Assembly: GCA_023436025.1 (NCBI GenBank)
Contig: JAEZKX010000292.1
Span: forward strand, 1-14,478
Length of the DNA stretch: 14,478 nt
Direction: 5' to 3'
Source: Pseudomonadota bacterium
GTDB taxonomy: Bacteria; Pseudomonadota; Gammaproteobacteria; Burkholderiales; Burkholderiaceae_C
In this document: one piece after another, positions 6,568 to 12,757 of the stretch
Position numbering within the stretch: the first letter of the stretch is position 1
Layout: each line of letters opens with the position of its first letter
Position numbers and translations under genes: made by a program
The notes under the pieces: generated by a model
Told to the model about the DNA's origin: nothing
Database searches by the model: none
The model's input: the letters and a program-made list of their open reading frames with translations, nothing else

Positions 6568-7781
6568 AGGATGGGGTCGAGATGTCGAAGCGTTTGCATG
6601 TGGCCGTCGTGGGCGGCGGGATGGGCGGCCTGGCCGCGGCGGTGGCACTGTCCCACCGCGGCATCAGCGTGGCGGTGTACGAGCAGTCGGACGTGCTGCG
6701 CGAGGTGGGTGCCGGGGTCTTCATCTATCCCAACAGCCTGCGGCAGCTGGAGCGGCTGGGCCTGGGCGATGCGCTGGCGCGCGTCGGTGCCAGGGTCGGC
6801 AGCGGCTCGGAGTACTACCGCATGGACGGCAGCGTGGTCGGCAAGATCCTCACCACCGACTCCAGCGGCTGGAACGGCATGTACGGCATGCACCGCGCCG
6901 ACATCCTCAAGGTGCTGGCCGATGCGCTGCCCGCCAGCGCCATCCACACCGGCCACCGCTGCGTCGGTTTCCGCCAGGACGCGCAAGGCGCCGAGCTCAC
7001 TTTCGAGAATGGCAATGTGGCGCGCGCCGACGTGGTGATCGCCGCCGACGGCATCAACTCGGTGCTGCAAAAGTACGTGGTGGAGCCATCGCCGCCCGAG
7101 TACGCGGGCTTTCGCGCCTACCGCGGCCTGCTGCCGGCGGCGAAGCTGCCCGAGTGGCGGGGCGAGGCCCACCAGGTCTGGATGGGCGACGGCAAGCACT
7201 TCATGGTGTTCCCCGTGCGCGGCGGTGAGCTCCTGAACTATGTCGGCTTCGTCCCGACCCGCAGCGAGACGGCGGAATCGTGGTCCGCCGTCGGCGACCG
7301 CGACGAACTCGCCGCCTCGTTCGCCGGCTGGGACCCTCGCGTGACCTACCTGCTGGAGAAGGTCGAGACCTGCTTCTGGTGGGGCCTGTACGACCGCAAG
7401 CCGCTGCGCACCTGGGTCAATGGCCGCCTGGCACTGCTGGGTGATGCCGCCCACCCCATGCTGCCCCACCTCGGCCAGGGAGCCAACCAGGCCATCGAGG
7501 ACGGCACGGCGCTGGCCGTGATCCTGCAAGCCTGCGCACAGGACGCGTCGATGTCGCTGGAGGAGGCGCTGAAGAAGTACCAGGCGCTGCGGCAGCCGCG
7601 GACCTCCATGGTGCAGGCCGAGGCCCGCAAGAATGGCCTGCGCTACGACTCGAAGTACGCCGACCTCGCGCAGCGCGACCGCGAGATCGCCAACTCGGCG
7701 CAGCTGCGGCGCTCGCTGTACGACTACGACATCGAGCAGGAGGCGGCGCAGCTGGTGCGTAGGGAGGTGGCGACCTCCTGA
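6564..7781 (+). CDS. FAD-dependent aromatic hydroxylase (salicylate/3-hydroxybenzoate hydroxylase-like)
   Basis: A group A flavoprotein monooxygenase of 405 residues. Motifs are G17-G-G19-M-G-G22 with E40 ending the Rossmann beta2 strand (FAD ADP binding), the DG motif at D162-G163 in VVIAADGINS (FAD/NAD(P)H contact), and the GD motif G293-D294-A-A-H-P with PHLGQGANQAIEDG binding the FAD ribityl chain. This set is typical of salicylate 1-hydroxylase, 3-hydroxybenzoate 6-hydroxylase and 6-hydroxynicotinate 3-monooxygenase, which insert one O2-derived oxygen into an aromatic ring using NAD(P)H. The exact substrate cannot be fixed by eye. The ATG at 6564 overlaps the Bug stop (ATGA), but ATG 6582, with AAGGA at 6567-6571, gives MSKRLHVAVVGGG and may be the real start. 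No ring-cleavage gene is nearby, so the pathway must continue elsewhere. Confidence 0.92.
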   Translation: MKDGVEMSKRLHVAVVGGGMGGLAAAVALSHRGISVAVYEQSDVLREVGAGVFIYPNSLRQLERLGLGDALARVGARVGSGSEYYRMDGSVVGKILTTDSSGWNGMYGMHRADILKVLADALPASAIHTGHRCVGFRQDAQGAELTFENGNVARADVVIAADGINSVLQKYVVEPSPPEYAGFRAYRGLLPAAKLPEWRGEAHQVWMGDGKHFMVFPVRGGELLNYVGFVPTRSETAESWSAVGDRDELAASFAGWDPRVTYLLEKVETCFWWGLYDRKPLRTWVNGRLALLGDAAHPMLPHLGQGANQAIEDGTALAVILQACAQDASMSLEEALKKYQALRQPRTSMVQAEARKNGLRYDSKYADLAQRDREIANSAQLRRSLYDYDIEQEAAQLVRREVATS

Positions 7782-7804
7782 GCTGAGCGTTCGTCGCGCC
7801 GCGC

Positions 7805-7832
7805 TTGACACGCACTGTATCGATGATATATT
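7805..7832 (+). promoter_or_regulatory. Strong sigma70-type promoter of the epimerase gene
   Basis: A perfect -35 TTGACA (7805-7810) is separated by 16 bases from TATATT (7827-7832). This is the best consensus-like promoter in the window, in an unusually AT-rich patch. Predicted transcription starts near 7839, about 25 bases before the ATG at 7865. Both operator copies overlap it, which fits a strong promoter held off by a repressor. Confidence 0.75.
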
Positions 7833-7852
7833 AGAATTGTATCTTCGATACA
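7816..7852. promoter_or_regulatory. Twin dyad operators TGTATC-N3-GATACA over the promoter
   Basis: The right copy (7838-7852) is a perfect dyad, TGTATC-TTC-GATACA, sitting on the predicted transcription start. The left copy (7816-7830) is TGTATC-GAT-GATATA, one mismatch from symmetry, overlapping the spacer and -10. Their starts are 22 bases apart, about two helical turns, so two dimers would sit on the same face of the DNA. The outermost bases also form a perfect nine-base inverted repeat, CTGTATCGA (7815-7823) and TCGATACAG (7845-7853). The likely binder is the TetR protein encoded just downstream; no copy of the motif is seen before that gene itself. Confidence 0.65.
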
Positions 7853-7864
7853 GAAAGACCTGCC

Positions 7865-8845
7865 ATGACTCAGCGTACCGTTCTCCTCACCGGCGGATCC
7901 GGCTTCGTCGGTGGAACCATGATCCAGCACCTGCGGGCGCAGGGCTGGCAAGTCCGCGCCCTGGCGCGCTCGCCGCAGGCGCAAGCCCGCGTGGCGGCGC
8001 TCGGCGCCCAGCCCGTGCCGGGCGACCTCGCGGATGCGGCGTCGCTGCGGCGGGCCGTGTCCGGCTGCGACGCGGTCGTGCATGCGGCCGCCGTGTTCAA
8101 GCTGTGGGGCGACCCCCGGGAGTTCGAGCAGGCCAATGTGCAGGGCACCCGTGACCTGCTGGCGGCTGCCGCTGCGTCACCGACGGTGGGGCGCTTCGTC
8201 CAGGTGGGCGCCGCCGCGGTGGTGATGGGCGACGTCGAGCCCATGCTGCGCGCCAACGAGAACCTGCCGCGCCAGGAGCGTTCCTGGGCGCCGTACAGCG
8301 CGTCCAAGGCGCGCGCCGAAGCCGAGGTCCTGGCCGCCAACGCGCCCGGCCGCTTCGAAACCATGGTGATCCGCCCGCCCATGGTCTGGGGCCGGGGGAT
8401 GCCGACGCTGGACCACATGGTCGACACCGTGCGGGCCGGCCAGTTCCGCTGGGTGGGCGACGGTTCACAGTCCATGTCGACGGCGCATGTGGGCAACGTC
8501 TGCCACGCCGTCGCGCTGGCGCTGGACCGCGGCACCGGCGGCCAGGCCTACTTCGTCAGCGACGGACAGGACGGCACGCTGCGCAGCGTGCTGTCGGCGC
8601 TGCTGCGCTCGCGCGGCGTGGAGCCGCCGAAAGCCTCGGCGCCGCTGCCGGTGGCCTGGGCGATGGCGCGCGTCATGGAATGGGCATGGCGGCGCTTCGA
8701 CCGCGCCGGCGAGCCGCCGATCACGCGCCAGATGCTGCGGCTGATCGGCGTGCCCTTCACCGTGGACATCGCCAAGGCCGAACGCGAACTGGGCTACCGC
8801 CCCGTCGTCTCGTGGGAGCAGGGCCTGGCAGCCATGCGCACCTAG
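7865..8845 (+). CDS. NAD-dependent epimerase/dehydratase family protein (extended SDR)
   Basis: A 326-residue extended short-chain dehydrogenase/reductase. The nucleotide-binding motif is T9-G10-G-S-G13-F-V-G16. D54 in the GDLAD segment is the adenine-binding aspartate region, and HAAAVFKLWG matches the 'HlAa' block of 3-beta-hydroxysteroid dehydrogenase-like proteins. The catalytic Y144-S-A-S-K148 is present. The usual catalytic Ser/Thr before it seems to be replaced by alanine: the strand reads VQVGAAAVVMGD, with A117 where Ser is expected. The C-terminal part (LGYRPVVSWEQGL) is typical of the family. Possible roles include reduction of a ketone, steroid or sugar nucleotide, or a dihydroflavonol-reductase-like role; the substrate is unknown. 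It sits behind a repressor-controlled promoter and is convergent with a TetR gene. Its stop overlaps the TetR stop within CTAG (8842-8845). Confidence 0.9.
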   Translation: MTQRTVLLTGGSGFVGGTMIQHLRAQGWQVRALARSPQAQARVAALGAQPVPGDLADAASLRRAVSGCDAVVHAAAVFKLWGDPREFEQANVQGTRDLLAAAAASPTVGRFVQVGAAAVVMGDVEPMLRANENLPRQERSWAPYSASKARAEAEVLAANAPGRFETMVIRPPMVWGRGMPTLDHMVDTVRAGQFRWVGDGSQSMSTAHVGNVCHAVALALDRGTGGQAYFVSDGQDGTLRSVLSALLRSRGVEPPKASAPLPVAWAMARVMEWAWRRFDRAGEPPITRQMLRLIGVPFTVDIAKAERELGYRPVVSWEQGLAAMRT

Positions 8846-9408
8846 GCGACGGGCGCAGCCCGCGCCCCTTGCGCGAGCCGGGCCACCACGGCCTCGAACA
8901 GGAGGGCGCTGGTTGCCTCCACCTCGCGCCTCGACTTGTAGCTGTCGGCCACGGCCAGCAGGCCGTTGCAGGCGGCCCAGAGAGCGCGCGATGCCTCCTC
9001 CACGCCGACCTGGAACACGCCGCGGTCCACCAGGCGCTGCACGCGCCCCCGCAGCAGCGCATAGCCCTCCTCCGCCAGCTGCGGCTGCGACCGCAGCTGC
9101 GCCATGTACAGGGCGTGCAGCGCCGGCCGCTTCAATGCGAATTCAACCGCCTGGTCCCATCCGTGGCGCAGCTGCACCAGCGGATCGTCGCCAGCGGGCA
9201 CGGCGCGTTTGCGGGCCATGAATTCCGCCATGCCCTGGCGCACCAGCGCCAGCGCCAGGCCGTCCTTGTCGCCGAAGTGGTGGTAGAGCGTGGGCGACTT
9301 CACGCCGGCGGCCTCGCACACCGCGCGGGTGGTCAGCGCAGCCGGCCCGCCGCGCTCCAGCACGTCGGCCGCGGCGCGCAGGATGGCCTGTTCGGTGTCG
9401 CTGCTCAC
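8842..9408 (-). CDS. TetR/AcrR family transcriptional regulator
   Basis: A 188-residue repressor. The TetR helix-turn-helix lies at about 24-46, reading LTTRAVCEAAGVKSPTLYHH then FGDKDGL, with the conserved 'lYhhFgdKdgL' end. The rest is a helical ligand-binding and dimerisation domain without recognisable effector residues, ending LFEAVVARLAQG. No ATG exists at a suitable place; the GTG at 9408-9406 (minus) gives MSSDTEQAILRAAADVLERGG, a normal TetR N-terminus. The much longer open frame running upstream to 10128 is a shadow of the permease gene. A 12-codon mini-ORF starting at an ATG at 9434 and ending TGA at 9407-9405 would overlap the GTG start as GTGA. Convergent with the epimerase gene, it is the best candidate to bind the twin operators at 7816-7852. 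Confidence 0.9.
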   Translation of the reverse strand: MSSDTEQAILRAAADVLERGGPAALTTRAVCEAAGVKSPTLYHHFGDKDGLALALVRQGMAEFMARKRAVPAGDDPLVQLRHGWDQAVEFALKRPALHALYMAQLRSQPQLAEEGYALLRGRVQRLVDRGVFQVGVEEASRALWAACNGLLAVADSYKSRREVEATSALLFEAVVARLAQGARAAPVA

Positions 9409-9465
9409 ACGGAGGTCCGGCGAAAGGAGTGGCGCAGATGCATGGCGTGTGAAGCGATGGTACAA

Positions 9466-9487
9466 GAGGCGGGCCCGCGGGCGCCTC
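9466..9487 (-). terminator. GC-rich hairpin at the end of the ABC permease operon
   Basis: GAGGCG (9466-9471) and CGCCTC (9482-9487) form a six-base stem around a GC-rich ten-base loop that can pair further. It begins within the stop codon of the second permease. Only TTGT follows on the minus strand, so the T-run is poor and the call is tentative. If active it would separate the ABC operon from the downstream TetR gene. Confidence 0.35.
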
Positions 9488-10286
9488 AGCCCACCGGCCG
9501 CGCCAGCCGCCGGCTGGCGCGCGAAATGGCGTAGTTCACCGCGCAGTACAACACCGCCACCACCAGGTACACCGGCACCAGCGAGCGGTAGTTGGCGATC
9601 AGCACCTTGGCGTTCTGCATCAGCTCGCCGTAGGTCACGACGTAGCCGAAGGTCGTGTCCTTCACCACGATGACCAGTTGCGCGACCAGCGCCGGGACGA
9701 TGAAGCGCAGCGCCTGCGGAAAGACGACCAGGGCGAAGACCTGCGCGTTGCGCAGCCCCAGGGCGCGCGCGGCGTCGGTCTGGCCGCGCGGCACGGCCAG
9801 CACGCCGGCGCGGTAGACCTCGGCCACCACGGCGGCGGTGCTCAGGCCCACCGGCAGCGTCAGCATCCAGTACGCGCTCAGCTTGATCCCCACCGAGGGC
9901 AGGACCAGGAAGCACACGTAGATCAGCAGCAGCGTGGGCACGCCGCGCAGGAACTCGATGGCGGCCACGGCGGGCCAGCGCAGCAGCCGCGAACGCGAGA
10001 GGCGACCGAGCAGCAGCACCAGCCCGAAGCTCAAGGCGATCGCGGCCGCCATCGCCGCCGATGCCAGCGTGCCCAGCAGCCCCTTGCCCAGGAAGATCCA
10101 GGTGGATTTCCAGGCGAAGAATTCCCACAGCCGCCCCTCCAGCTGGCCCGCCGCATGGAAGCGGTAGACCACCGCACCCGCCAGCATGACCATCGCGAGG
10201 GCGACGGCGACGCTGGCGGCGCGCGTGACCGCCTGCGCCCGGGCACCCAGGTCACCGAACAGCACGTCTTCCAGCGCGCGGCTCAT
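9486..10286 (-). CDS. Amino-acid ABC transporter permease (second permease)
   Basis: A 266-residue inner-membrane permease of the polar amino-acid uptake (HisM/GlnP, PF00528) family. Hydrophobic segments lie at about 27-42, 65-94, 105-130, 137-160, 193-215 and 237-255. The cytoplasmic EAA loop that docks the ATPase is at about 167-198, reading PRGQTDAARALGLRNAQVF with the conserved PQALRFIVP end. It carries a longer N-terminal extension than the first permease (about 60 residues before the FLGKGL core), as seen in GltK/GluD-type partners. The ATG at 10286 overlaps the upstream permease stop as ATGA, so translation is coupled. It forms a heterodimer with the preceding gene product. No ATPase gene follows; the next gene is a TetR regulator. 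Confidence 0.93.
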   Translation of the reverse strand: MSRALEDVLFGDLGARAQAVTRAASVAVALAMVMLAGAVVYRFHAAGQLEGRLWEFFAWKSTWIFLGKGLLGTLASAAMAAAIALSFGLVLLLGRLSRSRLLRWPAVAAIEFLRGVPTLLLIYVCFLVLPSVGIKLSAYWMLTLPVGLSTAAVVAEVYRAGVLAVPRGQTDAARALGLRNAQVFALVVFPQALRFIVPALVAQLVIVVKDTTFGYVVTYGELMQNAKVLIANYRSLVPVYLVVAVLYCAVNYAISRASRRLARPVG

Positions 10287-10945
10287 CGCAGGATGCGTAC
10301 CTTCCTGTCCAGCGTGGCGCCCGCCCATGCGATGAGCAGGCCGGAAGCCAGGTACAGCGCGGCCGCCACCGCGAAGGCGGCGACACCCGCCGCGGAATCG
10401 TTGGCCAGCTTCGCCACCAGCGCCGTGAGCTCGCGGCCCGGCACCGGCACCTGCGAAGCGAGCGACGTCGACAGCATCAGCGCGATGAGCAGCGAAGTCA
10501 TGGGCTGCACCACCGACCGCAGCGCCTGCGGCAGCACCACCCAGGTGACGATGCCCAGCGGCCGCATGCCCAGGCTGCGCGCGGCCGCGACCTGGCCGTC
10601 ACCGACGGTGTTGATGCCAGTGCGCAGGTAGTCGGCGGTGAAGGCGGAGCACACCAGCGTCAGGGTGAGGATCACGCTCGGCTCGTAGTCGATCACCACG
10701 TTGAGGTCCGGCAGCGCGAACACGATGAAGATCAGCAGCGCCACGCCAGGGATGTTGCGGAAGACCTCGACGTAGGCGGTCAGCACGAAGCGCAGCGGAC
10801 GCAGCGGCAGCAGCCGGGCCACCGTCACCACGATGCCCAGCGCGAAGCCGGCCACGAACGAGAGGGACGTCAGCTTCCAGGTCAGCAAAAGGGCCTGCCA
10901 GAAGGCAGGCCCGTGTTCGGCCAGCAGCCGGACGACGCTGTCCAT
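10283..10945 (-). CDS. Amino-acid ABC transporter permease (first permease)
   Basis: A 220-residue inner-membrane permease of the polar amino-acid uptake family, close to the usual minimal length for GltJ/GluC-type subunits. Membrane spans are at about 14-43, 52-80, 88-107, 133-165 and 187-209. The family pattern VEVFRNIPGVALLIFIVF (about 59-76) is the typical 'vevfRgtPllvqlffiyf' region. The EAA loop is at about 116-147, reading GDGQVAAARSLGM and ending VVLPQALRSVVQP. Only three bases separate it from the binding-protein stop, and no ribosome binding site is evident, so it probably depends on ribosomes arriving from the upstream gene. Confidence 0.93.
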   Translation of the reverse strand: MDSVVRLLAEHGPAFWQALLLTWKLTSLSFVAGFALGIVVTVARLLPLRPLRFVLTAYVEVFRNIPGVALLIFIVFALPDLNVVIDYEPSVILTLTLVCSAFTADYLRTGINTVGDGQVAAARSLGMRPLGIVTWVVLPQALRSVVQPMTSLLIALMLSTSLASQVPVPGRELTALVAKLANDSAAGVAAFAVAAALYLASGLLIAWAGATLDRKVRILR

Positions 10946-10948
10946 GGA

Positions 10949-11851
10949 TCAGGGGATGGTCGGCGGCGTGGGAACGTTGGTGCTGCCGGTGCGCTGCCCG
11001 ATGGACACGTTCCACAGCTTGGCCCAGGTGCCATCGGCCTGGATCTTCTTCAGGAAGGCGTTGACGAAGGCCACGCCGTCGGAGCCCTTGGGCAGGCCGA
11101 TGCCGTACGGATCCTGCGGGCCGAAGGGCGCGCCCGCCAGCTTGGCCTCGCCGGCCCCCTGGCTGAGCACGTTGAGCAGCAGCGTGTAATCGGTGACATA
11201 GGCGTCCACACGGCCCTGGCGCAAGGCGTCCAGCGCCTCCTGGTGCGTCTGGAATTCCTGCACCGTGGCGCGCGGCGCGAACTGCGCCAGGATGGCGGGG
11301 CCGGTCGACCCGGCCTGGGTGGCCGTGCGCTTGCCGGCCAGATCGTTGTGCGACTGGATCGCCTGGTTGTTCGACTTCACCAGCACGCCCGCCTGCGAGG
11401 TGTAGTACGGGCCGGCGAAGGAGATCTTCTCGGCCCGGGCCGGGGTGATCGAATAGGTGGCCAGCACCATGTCCACCTGGTCGTTGATGAGGACCTGCTC
11501 GCGGGTGGACGAGGTCACCTGCGTGAACTGGAACTTGGAGCCGTCGCCCAGGATGTAGCGCGTGAGCAGCTGGGCCAGCCCGGCGTCGAAGCCGCGGATC
11601 TTGCCGTCGCGCTCATTGAGCTGGGAGAACAGGTTCGAGGTCTGGGTGGCGCCCAGGCGCAGCGTGCCGGCCTGCTTGATCTTGCTGGCCCACTTGTTGG
11701 CGGCGATGGTCGCGGCGTCGGCCACCGGGCCCTGCGCGACGATGGCGTCGAACGCGGCCGCATTGATGGGCGAGCCTTGCGCGAACAGCGGGGCGGCGCC
11801 GGCCGCGGCCAGCGCGACCACGGCGGCCTTCAGGACAGATCGAATAGCCAT
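10949..11851 (-). CDS. Amino-acid ABC transporter substrate-binding protein
   Basis: A 300-residue periplasmic binding protein of the SBP_bac_3 family (PF00497). A Sec signal peptide covers residues 1-24 (MAIRSVLKAAVV, then an Ala-rich core ending PLFA before Q25). The mature protein has the family signatures LRLGATQTSNLFSQLNE, RDGKIRGFDAGLAQLL ('GfDvdla'), VDMVLATYSITPARAEKISF ('t.t.eR...v.FS.pY'), and AGPYYTSQAGVLV. The GluB/BztA-like pattern suggests glutamate, aspartate or a related polar amino acid, but specificity is uncertain. It is the first gene of a minus-strand operon with the two permeases, and the leader carries GAGAGAA before the ATG as a modest ribosome binding site. Confidence 0.93.
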   Translation of the reverse strand: MAIRSVLKAAVVALAAAGAAPLFAQGSPINAAAFDAIVAQGPVADAATIAANKWASKIKQAGTLRLGATQTSNLFSQLNERDGKIRGFDAGLAQLLTRYILGDGSKFQFTQVTSSTREQVLINDQVDMVLATYSITPARAEKISFAGPYYTSQAGVLVKSNNQAIQSHNDLAGKRTATQAGSTGPAILAQFAPRATVQEFQTHQEALDALRQGRVDAYVTDYTLLLNVLSQGAGEAKLAGAPFGPQDPYGIGLPKGSDGVAFVNAFLKKIQADGTWAKLWNVSIGQRTGSTNVPTPPTIP

Positions 11852-12122
11852 TGCGTTCTCTCGGTTGGTGTGACTCCGGCGAATGTAGCGCAGTCGCTGC
11901 CGCGCAGGGCCAAACCGCCCTTACCACAAGCCGCGGCGCCGCCCTTCCACAGACCGCGGGGACAAGCTTGTGGATAAACGTTGGGGAGTTGTCGCGGAGC
12001 CAGTCCTGGCGCGGGCTGCGACGCGATGCCACTTCATTGAGCAGGGTCCGGACGGCACGAAAATTTTTCTCCGCACGGCTGTCGCGCAGGCCCGGACCGG
12101 CCGCGCGGCTATGCTTGCGGCC
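11852..12122. other. Gene-free gap between ABC operon and Cys-rich small gene, with a DnaA-box match
   Basis: This gap separates two divergently read units. On the minus strand an extended TACATT (11887-11882) could be the -10 of the ABC operon, without a good -35. A perfect DnaA-box consensus, TTATCCACA, lies on the minus strand at 11977-11969. On the plus strand TTGAGC (12037-12042) and AAAATT (12060-12065) are a weak promoter pair for the small gene. No coding potential was seen on either strand. Confidence 0.4.
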
Positions 12123-12335
12123 ATGGATGCAGGCCCGCCCCGGACGCTCGAATCTGCACTGCGGGCAATCGCTGCCGCGCAGGAACGGGCGTCGGCGGCG
12201 GGCATCGCCCTGCGCCAGCCGCCGCCCGTGCCCACCACCTGCTGCGGACGCGGCTGCAACGGCTGCGTGTGGGAGTCCTTCCACGATGCCGTCGGCTGGT
12301 GGCTGGAAGATGCCGCCGCCGCCCGCGCGGCGTAG
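12123..12335 (+). CDS. Small Cys-rich protein with oxidoreductase-like domain
   Basis: A 70-residue protein. A short helical N-terminus (residues 8-30, Ala-rich) precedes the conserved block PPPVPTTCCGRGCNGCVWES (33-52), with C40-C41, C45 and C48. This is the Oxidored-like domain (PF09791), found in small bacterial proteins and at the ends of larger eukaryotic proteins, with the pattern P-x-P-x-x-CCG-x-G-C-x-x-C-V-[WY]. The cysteines could bind iron-sulphur or zinc; no activity is established for the family. An ATG at 12111 in the same frame would add MLAA. Neither start has a strong ribosome binding site. Longer upstream extension is unlikely because that stretch does not look like protein. 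Confidence 0.8.
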   Translation: MDAGPPRTLESALRAIAAAQERASAAGIALRQPPPVPTTCCGRGCNGCVWESFHDAVGWWLEDAAAARAA

Positions 12336-12373
12336 CCGGACGGCGTGGCGCGCGGCCCGGGGGGGCGGTCAAC

Positions 12374-12589
12374 TCAATGCAGGACCGGCCGCTCGCCCAG
12401 CTGCTCACGCAGGCGCCGCTCGCTTTCCTGCAGGCGGCTGATCTCCGCCATGGCCGCCTCCACCCGGTCGGCCGGGGCGCCGGCCTGCTGGAGGTCGAAG
12501 GCGCGCTCGAAGGCGGATTCGGCATGCCGGCTGATGGCGGCGAGCTGCGCACGGAGGCGACCGGCGTCGGCGTGGGTTTCGGTGGTCAT
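12374..12589 (-). CDS. Small hypothetical coiled-coil protein
   Basis: A 71-residue, charged, fully helical-looking protein (MTTETHADAGRLRAQLAAIS and on). Heptad-like spacing of Leu/Ala/Ile continues through RVEAAMAEISRLQESERRLR, and the end is LGERPVLH. No cysteines, membrane segment or signal peptide are present. I do not recognise a named family. The ATG at 12589 has a clear AGGAGA six to seven bases upstream on the minus strand, which argues that it is really translated. It is convergent with the Cys-rich gene and lies downstream of the bdcR-like gene on the same strand, 168 bases after its stop. Confidence 0.65.
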   Translation of the reverse strand: MTTETHADAGRLRAQLAAISRHAESAFERAFDLQQAGAPADRVEAAMAEISRLQESERRLREQLGERPVLH

Positions 12590-12724
12590 CGAAAGTCTCC
12601 TGCGGGTGCGTTGCGGATGGCGCAGTGTCCGCGCCGCCGGCGCCCGGGCCGTGTAGGCCAGTCCGCACGCATGGCGTGATCCGCAAGCGCGGCATGGCGT
12701 CGCCGGCGCGCGCACGCGCGGACG

Positions 12725-12755
12725 GAAAAAGAGGAAGCCGCGCGGCACCGGCGCG
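12725..12755 (-). terminator. Possible terminator after the bdcR-like gene
   Basis: On the minus strand, a five-base GC stem (CGCGC/GCGCG, plus-strand arms 12739-12743 and 12751-12755) starts three bases after the stop codon. A TTTTT run (12729-12725) follows after about nine bases. The distance from stem to T-run is longer than ideal for intrinsic termination. Confidence 0.3.
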
Positions 12756-12757
12756 TG

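Noticed and set aside
6321..7811. A 496-residue minus-strand open frame opposite the hydroxylase
   Set aside because: It is an antisense shadow of GC-rich codons; the plus strand has all flavin monooxygenase motifs.
8842..10128. A 428-residue minus-strand frame that would fuse a permease-like region to the TetR regulator
   Set aside because: The upstream part is an out-of-frame reading of the second permease; the GTG at 9408 gives a normal TetR start and length.
10913..11977. A 354-residue plus-strand open frame opposite the ABC binding protein
   Set aside because: Low-complexity Gly/Arg/Leu-rich antisense translation with no recognisable motif; the minus strand encodes a binding protein with a signal peptide.
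12258..12552. Antisense frames across the small Cys-rich and coiled-coil genes
   Set aside because: No ribosome binding site or family signature; the two small genes on the opposite strands have better start signals or a known domain.
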